Of a stretch of DNA of 64,000 bases, positions 23,219 through 33,827 are shown one piece after another. The notes below the pieces were generated by a model. That model was not told where the DNA came from and ran no database searches. It was given only the letters and a program-made list of their open reading frames with translations. Source of the stretch: Notamacropus eugenii (taxonomy: Eukaryota > Chordata > Mammalia > Diprotodontia > Macropodidae); contig NC_092872.1 in NCBI RefSeq assembly GCF_028372415.1, forward strand, positions 391,428,853-391,492,852, read 5' to 3'. The position numbers were made by a program, and so were the translations under genes. Within the stretch, counting starts at the first letter, position 1, and each line of letters begins with the position of its first letter.

Positions 23219-25940
23219 GTTTGTGCTTTAGCTTTGTCTGAGATTAGGATTGCTAACCCTGCTTCTTTTTCACATCAGCTGAAGCATAATATATTCTACT
23301 ATATCCTTTTACCTTTACCCTTTGTGTATCCCTCTGTTTCAAATGTGTTTCTTGTCAACAACATCTTGTATGGTTTTTAATCTGTTGTGCTATTCCCCTT
23401 TGTTTTATGGGAGAGTTCATCCCATTCACATTCACTATGATTACTATCTGTTACTTTCTATCCTATTTCTCCCCTTGCTTATGCTTTTATTTCTCCCATG
23501 TCCCTTCCCCTCCTCAAGAGTTTTACTTTCAACCACTCCTACCCCCAGTCTTCCCTCCCTTATATCACTCACCCTCTCTTTTTTTCTTACTATTTTTTCC
23601 CTCCCTTCTAACCACCCCCTCCCTTTTGCTTCCCCTTTCCCCTCCTACTGACTGTAGGTTACTTTTGTATACTTAACTGAACATGTTGTTCCTTCCTTGA
23701 ACCAATTTCAATAAGAGTAAAACTCAAATAATTGTCATCTCCCTCCCTTCTTTCCCTTTACTGTAATTTGCTTTTGTGCCTCTTCATGTGATGTAATTTA
23801 ACCTTTTCTGCTTCTTCCTTTCCTCTTTTCCCATTACAATCCTTTCACACTCTTTATTACCTTTTTTATCTTCACATCAGTTAATTTATGCCCACTCTCT
23901 CTATCTATGCATATCCCTTTCAAATGTCCTAATAAATATATATGCATCAAGATTAACAAGTATCATCCTTCCATATAAGGATGAAAACAGTTTGCCTACG
24001 ATTTTCCCTGTTTTCCTTTTTATGTGTTTCTTGTGTCTTGTATTTGAAAATCAAATTTTCTGTTGAGCTCTGGCCTTGTCATCAGGAAGGTCTGGAAATT
24101 CCCTATTTCCTTGAATGCTCATTTCCTTGCCTGAAAGATTATGCTCAATTTTGCTGGGTAATTGATCCTTGGTTGTAATCCAACCTCCTTTGCCTTGTGT
24201 AATATTATATTTCAATCCCTCTAATCTTTTAATGTAGAAACTGCAATGTGCCGTGTGATCTTGTCTGCAGTTCCTCAATACATGAATTGTTTCTTTCTGA
24301 CTGCTTGCAGTATTTTCTCCTTAACCTGATAGTTCTGGAATTTGGCAGCAATATTCCTTGGCATTTTCAACTTTTGATCTTTTTCTAGAAGTGGATTCTT
24401 TTGATGACTGTTTTGCCATCTGGATCTAGGTCTTCAGGGCATTTTTCCTTGATGATTTCTTGGAAGATACTGTCTAGGTCTTTTTCTTCATAATGGTTTT
24501 CTGGTAGACCAATAATTCTTAGATTTTTCTCTCCTGTATCTATTTTCCAGGTCAGTTGCTTTTTCAATGAGATATTTTACATTTTCTTCTATTTTTTTCA
24601 TTTTTTAGATTTTGTTCCACTGATTCTTGAGACCTCATAGTCATTAGCTTCTACTAGCCTAATTCTAATTACTCTACCCCCACCCCACTTTCCTGTAGGG
24701 TAAGATAGATACCATACCCAACTGAGTGTATATGAGATTCCCTCTTTGGGCCAATAATGATGAGAGTAAACTTCACTTACTTCCCCTCATATCCCCCCCT
24801 TTCCCCTCCACTGTATAGGATTATTCTTGCCTATTTTATGTGAGATAATTTATCCCATTCTTTCTCCCATTTTCTCTTTCTTTCTCCTAGGACATTCCTC
24901 TCACCCCTTAATTTTTTTATTTAGATATCATCCCTTCATATTCAACTCACACCTGTGCTTTCTGTCTATATATGTAAGTTTCTAGAGTCAGAGGTTTTGT
25001 TTTTTATTCTTTGCTCATTTTCCTAGCCTATGACTTGAATCCTAACTGTTTATTGAAGTAGGACTCTGCCTTCATGTTGGAAAGTAAACTGTACCAAGCT
25101 TCTGAGATTTTGTGCTGCTGTTTTCTCAGATACTTCTAGGGACCTGTCATTTTTCAGTTCTTTCAAGGTAGGTGGAAGGAAAGGTGTTTTCTACTCTTCT
25201 GGCCTGTGCATTGGTCTGTGAGCATTCTTAAGGAGTCTTCTCTACCCTGGAATTGTGAGGAGGGGCTCCCTCCACTGTGACTGCAATCTCTGCTATGCTA
25301 CAGTTCTTGCCCTGGGACTGCCACCTAGGACTTCAAATCAGATGCAGGAATGGGCAAAGCAACAGAGTCCAGCCTCAGTGCTAGCAAAGAAGCCCCTGTA
25401 ATCTTCTTCTTACTCCTTCTGACCAGTTGTTCGATCCCCTTACCATCTGTCCCTTGAGAACTCTGGAAGTAGTCACTGCAGCTGCTGATTCATTCATTCC
25501 CAAAACCTGCTCTTGCTTTGCTTGGAGCAGGACTGTGATGGTGCAGCCTGTACTGGAATGCATTCCACTCTCTCTTATGTTTGATAGATCATTTCTGATG
25601 ATCTTCTAAGTTGTCTTTGGTGTCTGTGGGCTGAGAACTATCGAAACTTCCTTTCTTGCCAGTCATTCAGCTGACCTGACCCTTTTTCAGGGTTTCCTGG
25701 AGGCTATTCTGTGCTGATGTGTCCTGTGATGAACTGTACACCTTTCTCATCCTAGTTCAACAGATTTTTCCTGTTGAACTTCAGATTTTCTTGGGTTGGA
25801 AATTTGTTTCACTGTCTTGTTGTGGGTTTTGCTACTCCACAATTTGTTTAAATTCATTTTTAAGGTATTTACAGGGGTTTGAGGAACAGTTCAGATGAAT
25901 TTCTGCCTTTGCTCTGTCATCTTGACTCTGCCCTCATTTG
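23219..25940 (-). mobile_element. Full-length decayed L1, 5' half (endonuclease start, inter-ORF, ORF1, 5'UTR)
   Basis: It continues the L1 of 16578-20447. Just right of the insert the minus strand reads the endonuclease piece AGLAILISDKAKAQ (codons ending at about 23219) preceded by QETHLKQRDTQRVKGY. A long pyrimidine-rich (plus strand) inter-ORF region spans about 23440-24040, and ORF1 C-terminal and RRM parts span 24050-24660. At about 24662-24965 a second piece of inter-ORF-type sequence replaces the expected ORF1 N-terminal coiled coil. The 5'UTR (about 25020-25930) ends at the minus-strand start GGGCAGAGTCAAGATGAC. The two inter-ORF segments point to recombination between L1 copies. Confidence 0.85.
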
Positions 25941-25949
25941 TACTTTCAT

Positions 25950-26805
25950 GCTTATTCATTCATGAAGCACTGGATAAGCTTTTGTGTCCATTGACAGGTA
26001 TTCTCTTTTCTTGTGCAGAGACTACTTTTGACTCCAGAAAATGTTGAATGTAAGCATCTTTAAGGCCTTTTTCATCATGATTTTGTAGGAATCAGTATTT
26101 CATAGGCATAATTTATTTCATTCTCATAATTTGAGAGGTTGAAGAGATCAGAGGGAAAAAAGTGGAATAACTGCCTCTATATACTTAATTTTCAGTTATC
26201 CCCATGCTCCCTAAATGGTGAAATTTTCAAATGATTACCTCAAGTTCTTCAGAGATTCATAGCTGACAGATTACAACATACCCTATTTGATTAAGAAGCT
26301 GTATCTCAAAACATACTACCATTCACAAGCACTAACTCAGATTCCTGCAACTCACATAGTAATTTCACTAACTAATCACTATGTTCCTCACCCATGCCAT
26401 GAGTCATTCCATTGCTGAGGTTAACACTTAATCCATACTCTCTTCCATGAATACTTCAACACAAGGTCACAAATATCCATGGGCTAGCTTCCAGCAGTTC
26501 TGTATCTGCTCCACCATAAGAACAGCATCAGGGAAAAAAATCCTGATGTTCATTTGAACTAACTTTTCTTTCCTCATGGTCTGTTACAGTCTCTTCAATC
26601 TATCTCACCTCCTTCAGTTTTACTATATGATTTATGATTATAATTTTCTCATCTTGCATGACCTTGATTAGATAATTTACAACATTTCTTACTTGTAATA
26701 ATCTTTGATAATAGACTGTAGTCTATTTTACATTTTTTCTTTGGAATTTTTATCATCAGAAACTTTTTCTTTTGATATTTGAGTTTTGCATGGTTGAAAA
26801 CCAAT
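25950..26805. other. Unique DNA
   Basis: No open frame, L1 or SINE signature. Start of an L1-free interval that lasts to about 31985. Confidence 0.5.
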
Positions 26806-26875
26806 TTGTTTTATCAGCTGTATAGTCCAAAGTGCTCATTGTACAGATGAGAAAACAAAGGTCAAAATAGTGTAG
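26806..26875 (+). mobile_element. MIR-class SINE scrap
   Basis: 'agtgctcattgtacagatga' followed by 'gaaaacaaaggtcaaa' resembles the MIR segment 'cattttacagatgaggaaactgaggc'. Confidence 0.45.
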
Positions 26876-27049
26876 TAGGATAGGAGAATAAGTGATCAAT
26901 CATTTTGGAAAATAAAATATTTGTATTTTTTGTGACAAAAATGTACTTGTTTAGTATTTTATAAATACTGCACTTTCAAGGTGACTATACCTTGCATTTG
27001 TAGATATTTCTCCAAATTAAAGGAAACTCAGAATTTCAAATTATACCAT

Positions 27050-27270
27050 GTCATGTAGCATTTTAAGATTCATAAACCACTTTGTATTCATTAACTCCAT
27101 AACCATGCAAATGAAGTAGCAAGTAAGTCTATTATTATCTCTATTTTACAGGTTAAAAAAAGGAAAATAAGACAAAATCTTTAAGGTCAGAGAACAGGTA
27201 AGTGACTTGCACAGTATCAAATAGCAATAAGGTGTATGCCTGAGAAAGGATTTCAACAGAGGTGTTCCTG
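27050..27270 (+). mobile_element. MIR SINE relic
   Basis: The order 'cataaaccactttgtattca', 'attattatctctattttaca', 'ggtaagtgacttgcacagta' matches the MIR consensus layout. Confidence 0.7.
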
Positions 27271-27750
27271 CATCAAAATCAATATAATGATTTTGGCTAC
27301 ATAATACAAACATCAGGAGATTTGGAAATGTCAAAATAATTAAATTGTTAGTTTGATTTTAAGCACTTAACATAACAGCCTTATCCATTGCCTCCAGGGA
27401 CACATTGTCATTAAAAACAGAGGCTATTGTAGGAAGCAGAAGCTTTAAAGTGCTATGCATTTTCTGAAAATGAATGCATACCAATATTGACGTTTTTTTC
27501 ATTAATTCTGTATTCAGGTAATTGTTCATCTGTAGTACTTCTACAAGATAAACCTCTGTAGTGATGGACCAACTAAATGGGCAACCTATTCAATTTTCAA
27601 ATGCTATAAATCAGGAAATGTTTTTTTTATTTTGTTGATTTCCAAGCTTAGAAATTGACAGAGAAATTTTTAATAATGCAGATTAATCTTTAAAAAGTAC
27701 ATTGTGTGAATTTTTTTTTCCAGGAAACTGGTTGTTAGACATTTATCACC
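27271..27750. other. Unique DNA, possible conserved non-coding segment
   Basis: Complex sequence at about 27370-27690 with no repeat signature and no open frame of note. Function unknown. Confidence 0.35.
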
Positions 27751-27860
27751 ACACCACTGCTAAAAGCTGTCAGATACTATGTTAGGCATGGAGTTAGCCA
27801 GGAAAAAAAATGTTATTTGCCCTTTAGGAATTTAAATTCTACCTACCCTGTGGTACTGAA
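27751..27860 (+). repeat. Decayed MIR3/L3-like relic
   Basis: 'cagatactatgttaggcatg', 'agttagccaggaaaa', 'gccctttaggaatttaaatt' follows the order of the other MIR3/L3-like copies here. Confidence 0.4.
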
Positions 27861-28255
27861 ATAAAAATTTAATGAACTCAAGTACACCAAATGTTATATA
27901 TTTTTGTGGAGACAGCTTAAGTAGATAAACTTGTCTTGCTTAGTTATATGTTTCTAGATTACCCCCTTGTATCTAAACATATTTACTCTATGGTATGGTT
28001 ACTCTCAGGTCTGAGACTCATTCAAAAGAGTCAAAATTGTTTAAAACGGGATAGCATTGATAACCTGGGATAGATGAAAAAAATTAAAATACTATTTTTT
28101 CAAAAGTATTGATGAGTATAACTGTTACACCACATAGGTTGTATTACTGTATATTATAATATTAAACTTTTTATATTTCATTACATAGTATTATAGTGTA
28201 GTAAATAAAATTATGCTACAATTAGGAAGATCAGAATAATGACAAGAATGATGCT
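27861..28255. other. Unassigned AT-rich DNA
   Basis: Nothing recognisable. Confidence 0.5.
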
Positions 28256-28490
28256 GACAAAAGCTCCCATTTAAAGAGTGCTTAAAGGTATGCAAACTAC
28301 TCTCTACCTATTATCTCAGGTGATCAAGAACCATGGGAAGTTCCTGTTGGTGTTTTCACCATTTTACAGATGAAGAAACTGAGAACCTATTAGTGACTTG
28401 AACTACTTTACAAACTTACCTGAATTAGGACTCAAACTTAAATTTCCCTGAAAACTGACTCCAGACTGAATAAGCCTTCTTTACAGTAAT
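28256..28490 (+). mobile_element. MIR SINE relic
   Basis: 'ccatttaaagagtgcttaaa', 'ctacctattatctcaggtga', 'cattttacagatgaagaaac' and 'ttagtgacttgaac' occur in MIR order. Confidence 0.75.
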
Positions 28491-28830
28491 TAACATGTTA
28501 TTATTAAATAGCAACTGCAAAAATAATAAAGACAAAAATGGATTTTTTTCCCATTACAAATCTGTGCTTTCATTGGTGTTATCCTTTTATTAATGCAAAT
28601 TTGTGCCTATTCAGCAACTTAATCTTAGAAAATTGCATCAGATATGAAGAGTCTCCTCTACTTGTCAAGTATGTGTACAAGTTGAACCTACATCTTCCTG
28701 ACTCTGAAGCCCCACAATAACAACTAGCAAATGGTAGAAATTCAGTCGCACATGTTCAGACTCCAAAAGTCAATACTCTTCGGATTTTGTTATAGTACAT
28801 CAAATAAAACAATAATTTTACACATGACTT
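28491..28830. other. Unassigned DNA
   Basis: No gene signature. A 60-codon open frame at 28538-28720 has no recognisable similarity and is of chance length. Confidence 0.5.
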
Positions 28831-29005
28831 GATAACTCCTTAAATGTTTTACTCAATGTAATCCTATGAAGTACATCATACAGGTATTATTACTTTTATC
28901 TTACAAGTGAGAAAACAGTGAGAAAAATGAAATGACTTTCCAAATCTCAAAATAGTATGGAACAAAAGAAGTGATACTCAAAACCAAACTGGCTGATTCC
29001 CATTC
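28831..29005 (+). mobile_element. MIR SINE relic
   Basis: 'actcaatgtaatcctatgaa', 'ttatcttacaagtgagaaa' and 'aaatgactttccaaatct' follow the MIR layout (usual text: aaacaaccctatgagg, ttacagatgaggaaac, aagtaacttgcccaag). Confidence 0.65.
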
Positions 29006-31071
29006 ATTGTTACATGCTGTTTAGATGATGAAAATTTTTTACCTGTGGCAATATATATCCCAAACATGATTATTCCCTCCAAAAGAAAGAGTTTCACTTG
29101 GTTTGTCTTTCTCATTCCCTCATGGTAGTATTAGAAAATATATTGTTATCTCCCAAGTAGCATCAATAAATAGATGGTCTCCTTATTTATTTTATTTTAG
29201 TTTAAGTGCCAAATCCGTATTTCAGGTAGGATGATTAGGCCTTCTGAACCAAGAGATACTATTGATATTCTACTTATATAAATCAGCATTCTCAGGGTGT
29301 GAAAAGCATGTTACCTTTAAGAAGAAATGATACAACTGAAGACAATGAAGTATCAAAATTAGAGAGATTTCCTTGACATCTTCAAAAATGCTTAATTCGA
29401 ATGAGACTAATGAAAGTATTTCAATATCTCCTTCCTTGTTATTATTTCAAAGATGGGCTCATTCACAGCACCACTAATTTTGAAAAATACAAAATAGAAG
29501 GAAATTCATTATACACTTAATAAAAGGTCTAAAAGCAAATCACTCATGAGTAAATTAATTTATCTCTGTGTACTGTCCTTGTCAATGGAGATCATAATCC
29601 TTCAACTCCTCACCTTGATCAATTCATAAAAAAAACTTTCCTCAAAAATCTTGCTTTAGAGATCTTCTCAATACATCAGACATCTCTCTCTTGGTCATTT
29701 TTAGTTATCTCAGGGTAATCCAATGTCCTGCTTTAGAGATTTTTTTTCTCATTCTGATCACAAAGTCAATCTACCATTATTTATTGTCAAGTATGTCCTT
29801 GTTCAAGTCTAAGCAATCTACCTCTTGAATGTCAATGATAATTGGCAGTAGAATGTAGCCCAGTAATAACTTTCACAAACCTTTTTACTGAGATATGGCT
29901 TATTTTCCTAAATTATAATTTTTCATGATTTGTAGATGAATGGGAATGATCAGGACAAAATAGTGTTAAAGATAAGAGCTTTTGTTCATTTTACAACAAA
30001 ACAAACACAATCTACCCCAATCTAAGCCTACTCAATTATTTCAATTAATTCTGCACTCAAATATCTATACATCTGAAACACCTTTCTAAGTTATATGCTT
30101 GGATTGATTAATTCATTGGTCTATTAATTCAGCTGATGTCGATATCCCAGATGCTAGAAACTTACACATTATAAAACATGTCAATGGGATAATATCAATC
30201 TTCATAAACATATTTTTCAACAAAAAGAAAGGTCACATTAAAGTCAATAAAATGAGACTTATATGACAATTAGTTCCAACAGACAATGAACATGGTATAC
30301 TGATTAATGTGTTTGTGAAATGAAATTTGGGTCAGAACATACAAATCTAAATGGGATATAGTCACTATCAGCAAAGTCTCATGAGTTAAATAAATTGGGT
30401 TATCTTAATCTTTGCTGCATTTGAACGTGAAATATTTAAACACAAATTTAAATAATTTATGTGGAAATTAAGCTTATTACACCTTTCATTTTCTGAACTT
30501 CATCCATTTTGTAAAGAGTATAATTAAATTGGTTTATGAGAAAATTATCAACTTCCAAAAAGTGAAACAACTCAAGAAAATTCATGGGTAATTGTTTAGA
30601 CTTTTAATTTCAAGCTTAGTTTTCCTGCATCTTATAATGACTTTAATTTTAAGTAAATAGAAGTTCTGAGCAAAAATCCTTAAATCATTTTAAAGAACAT
30701 GAACTGAGAGAAGCAAAACTAATAGAAGAAAAGACAAAATTAAAGTTTAAGTAGTACAAACACAAACAACAGCAGAAAAAACTAAACTCAGAAAATCTAG
30801 TATTCATCATTGGGTATCACAAATATTGTTACTAATGGAAATAAATTACTTTTTGTCTTTTTTTACTTTGCTTTAGATAATTGATTTAACTGTCAATAGT
30901 AGGAAACCCCAAATTTTGAAATACTGCCCTGAGTTCCTATATATAGATTATATTGCAAAGATGAAAAATGTTCCAGAGAAAAATATACCTTTAGTAAGAA
31001 AAATAAAAACCCTTCAAAAGATTTTCTCTGTGATACCACAAGAATTGCTCATATTGTACAAGCTAGTTTAG
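29006..31071. other. Unassigned AT-rich DNA
   Basis: About 2 kb without recognisable genes, L1 or SINEs. Parts next to 31072 may belong to the hAT element, but its terminal inverted repeats were not seen. Confidence 0.45.
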
Positions 31072-31299
31072 AGAATTTCTAAGTGTAAAAAGCACTCAAT
31101 GAGGGAAAAGTCATTGCTACCTGCAGGTATTCATGTGGTCAAATTAATGGTTGATGAATCATATGAAAAGCCACTTGAAATAATTCCACTTGCACATAAA
31201 GTAATGGAAAATGGTATTGTACATAAGCCTGGGGGCTTTTGCAATCAATTAATTAAGGAATTAAAGTCATCCCATATTAAGAAAGGGAATAAAAAAACA
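31072..31299 (+). pseudogene. hAT-superfamily transposase fragment (Charlie/ZBED5/FAM200-like)
   Basis: Read in frame from 31072, the strand gives RISKCKKHSMREKSLLPA, then VVKLMVDESYEKPLEIIPLA, and further on NQLIKELKSS. This matches the order of a well-known segment of hAT transposases of the Charlie/ZBED5/FAM200 type: R-I-A-K-x-K-K-P-H-T-I-x-E-x-L-L-L-P-A, V-x-x-M-L-x-x-x-x-x-K-K-L-x-x-I-P-L-S, then Q-L-I-x-x-L-K-S-S. This is an internal part before the catalytic core. An in-frame stop lies just upstream at 31069-31071, and the frame ends at 31350 after unrelated residues. No zinc finger, dimerisation domain or terminal repeats were found. It is most likely a dead DNA-transposon relic. Recognition is from memory of family motifs only. 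Confidence 0.65.
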
Positions 31300-31984
31300 A
31301 GTGGGACTAAAATTGTTGCTTTTTTGATCATATTTCTGATACATTTTTGAAACTGTTAGAGAAGACTTGCAAAACTATTGAAAATAATGCCATTTTAATG
31401 CTAATTTTCAATATAATTTACAGACTTTAAAATGAAAATGATTTAACAGATAATTATAATGATATCTGCACTAATGGAGCTTAGACATCAAGGCAAAATG
31501 TATTCTGTCAAAAATTATTAAATTATTGCTCCTCAAGCAGTTTGGATTTATTATATGCTCCAAAAAAATTCATTCATATAGAGAAATATGAGCCAGAATT
31601 TTGAAGAGAAAGGAATAGCCAAGTAACTGGAACAGAGATTTGTAAACCAAAGCATCCTTGATTGAGTTTACTAGTGAGGATGATTCTCTCTCTTGAGTAG
31701 AGTCTCATGGTTCAGTGAATGAGCATTGTTTTATATGTCCAGAAAGAAATGGGGATTGTGTATTTATTTCTAGGGCTCTGGGACAGATCTTACTTAATAT
31801 CTGTTTGTTCATCATACTGAGAATATTGTGGTTAAACTAATTTCTGGGATGGTGCAAATCAGTACATGTTCACACTATCTTCTGGGTTGCTTGTAATTTC
31901 AAGTGGGATGTGGCTTGGGAAACATAAAGGGAGGGGGATTAGCAGGTGATAGAATACTTCACTCAGAACTTACAGGATCTACTC
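31300..31984. other. Unassigned DNA next to the hAT fragment
   Basis: No recognisable gene. May include more of the decayed transposon. Confidence 0.4.
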
Positions 31985-32830
31985 ACATTTTTCTAAGTAA
32001 TCAATTTATCTTATATTACATTACATTAAATCATTACTGATCAGAGAAATGCAAATTAAAACAATCTTGAGATATGATTTTACACCCATCAGATTCACTA
32101 AAATGATTTAAGGGAAAAATGGCAAATGTTGGAGGGGACATGGGGAAAATGGGACAATAATTCATTGTTAGAGGAATTGTGAACTGCTCCATCATTTTTG
32201 AGAGCAATCTGGAATTATTCCTAAAGAGTTATTAAACTGCCTATACCTTTGACCCAGCAATACCATTATTAGGTCTATTTCCAAAGAAGACTGGGGGAAA
32301 AGAAGAGAACCTGTATGTTCTAAAATATTTATAGCAATGATGAGCTCACTGGTTTTAGAAAAAAACATGTATAGACTTACAAGAAATAATGAAGAGTGAA
32401 ATGAGCAGAATTAAGAGAAGGTTATATAGAGTAACAGCAATATTTTTTTAAGAACAACTTTGAGCAAACAAGTTGTTTTTACTATTATAAATGCCTAATT
32501 TAATTACAAAGGATATATGAAGTTTGACAATATCTGTAACCAGAGAAAGAACTGATTGATAGAACTATATATAGAATGATTTTACATACATATAGATATT
32601 TGTGTTGAATGGTAACCATCTCTTGAGTGGGAGATATCAGAGGAAAAAACAATACAGAAAAAAGAAATTTACATAGTAACTTTATTATATATTTAAAAGG
32701 AATAGCAAGTTATATACAATAGGCTTGTAGCTTCATGGATAGTCATCATTTTTAATTATATTATGTTGTGGAAATACTTGTTTTATTACAAGATTTGAAA
32801 ATGAATAAATATAGCATTCTTAATGAAATA
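31985..32830 (+). mobile_element. 5'-truncated L1, ORF2 C-terminus and 3'UTR
   Basis: The order 'atcattactgatcagagaaatg', 'gcaaatgttggaggggacat', 'cctttgacccagcaatacca', 'gtgaaatgagcagaattaag' is the plus-strand L1 ORF2 end. It finishes AT-rich. Strongly decayed. Confidence 0.85.
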
Positions 32831-32879
32831 AAAGTGTGAGAATTTACTTCATTATTTGATCAGTCTACAAAAATGATTT

Positions 32880-33329
32880 TTATTTTATTTTAAAGGCTTA
32901 GATATTTTAAAATTATATTTATTTGTAGCATTGTTTGTTTTCTTTTGTGTTCCAAATTCTCTCCCATCCTTACGGTCCACATCTGCACACTGAGAAGACA
33001 ACCTATATAATGTCATGTAAAATCATGGAAAGCATTTTCATATCAGGCAATTTGCAAAAAAAAGAAGAAAAATAGCACTCATTATTTCCCAATTTTCCCT
33101 ATGGAGGTGGATAGCTTCTTTCATCGTGGGGCTTTTGGAATTGTCCTGGATCATTAGGTTGATCAGAGTAGCAAAGTCTTTCACAATTGATCCCTGCTAC
33201 GATATTGCTATTATTATGTACTATGATCTCCTGGTTCTGCTCATCTCATTGCGTCAATTCACACAGGTCTTCCAGCTTTTCTGAGTCATCCCCTCATCAT
33301 TTTGTAAAATAATATTTTATCATATCATA
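32880..33329 (-). mobile_element. L1 3' fragment, reverse
   Basis: The plus strand shows the reverse complement of an older L1 3'UTR: 'ttgtgttccaaattctctcc', 'tgctcatctcattgcgtcaa', 'tcacacaggtcttccagc'. It abuts the start of the RTE segment at about 33330. Confidence 0.75.
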
Positions 33330-33827
33330 TATGTTGCAGCCAATGATAAAGAAGCTCTATACAGTCAATTAGAGCAAGATCTGCAACTGACTCAGATCAT
33401 AAGCTTCTTATCACAAAATTTTGACTTGAATTGAAAAAGAAACAGGGAAAACCATCAGATTGTATTGGCATAATATAAATAGCATTCCTTTATGAGCATG
33501 TAGTGGAGGTGATGAAAACATTTAAGCAGTTAGATCTACTAGGTAGAATGTCTAAAAAAAGAAAAAAAAAACTATGAATGGAGGCTTGCAAAATTATGCA
33601 AGAGGCAGCAACAGCAGTAACAACAACAAATCACAAAGAAAACGAAAAGCAAAAAGAAAAATGTCTATCTGATTATGATTTGCAAATAGCTGAATAGAGT
33701 AGGAAAGCAAAAGGGAACAGAAAAATGGAAAGATATCCAGAGAACAGCAAGGAGAGATAAGAAGCCTTCTTAAATGAAGAATGCAAAGAAACAAGATAAA
33801 ACAATAGAAGCAGAAAGATAAGAGATT
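33330..33827 (+). mobile_element. RTE (BovB-like) LINE, segment 1: linker before RT
   Basis: From 'gttgcagccaatgataaaga' on, the strand follows the RTE coding order: KEALYSQ, then the HKLLITKF region, KTIRLYWHN-like, then 'ggagagataagaagccttct' (ARRDKKAFL). The endonuclease half is missing, so the copy is 5' truncated. It is cut by an L1 insertion whose TSD (AAGATAAGAGATT) is at 33815-33827 and 36893-36905. Confidence 0.85.

Noticed and set aside
22583-23241. Plus-strand open frames up to 109 codons
   Set aside because: Antisense to the 5'UTR of the reverse half-L1; same GC-rich artefact, and the same kind of frames appear at 276-867.
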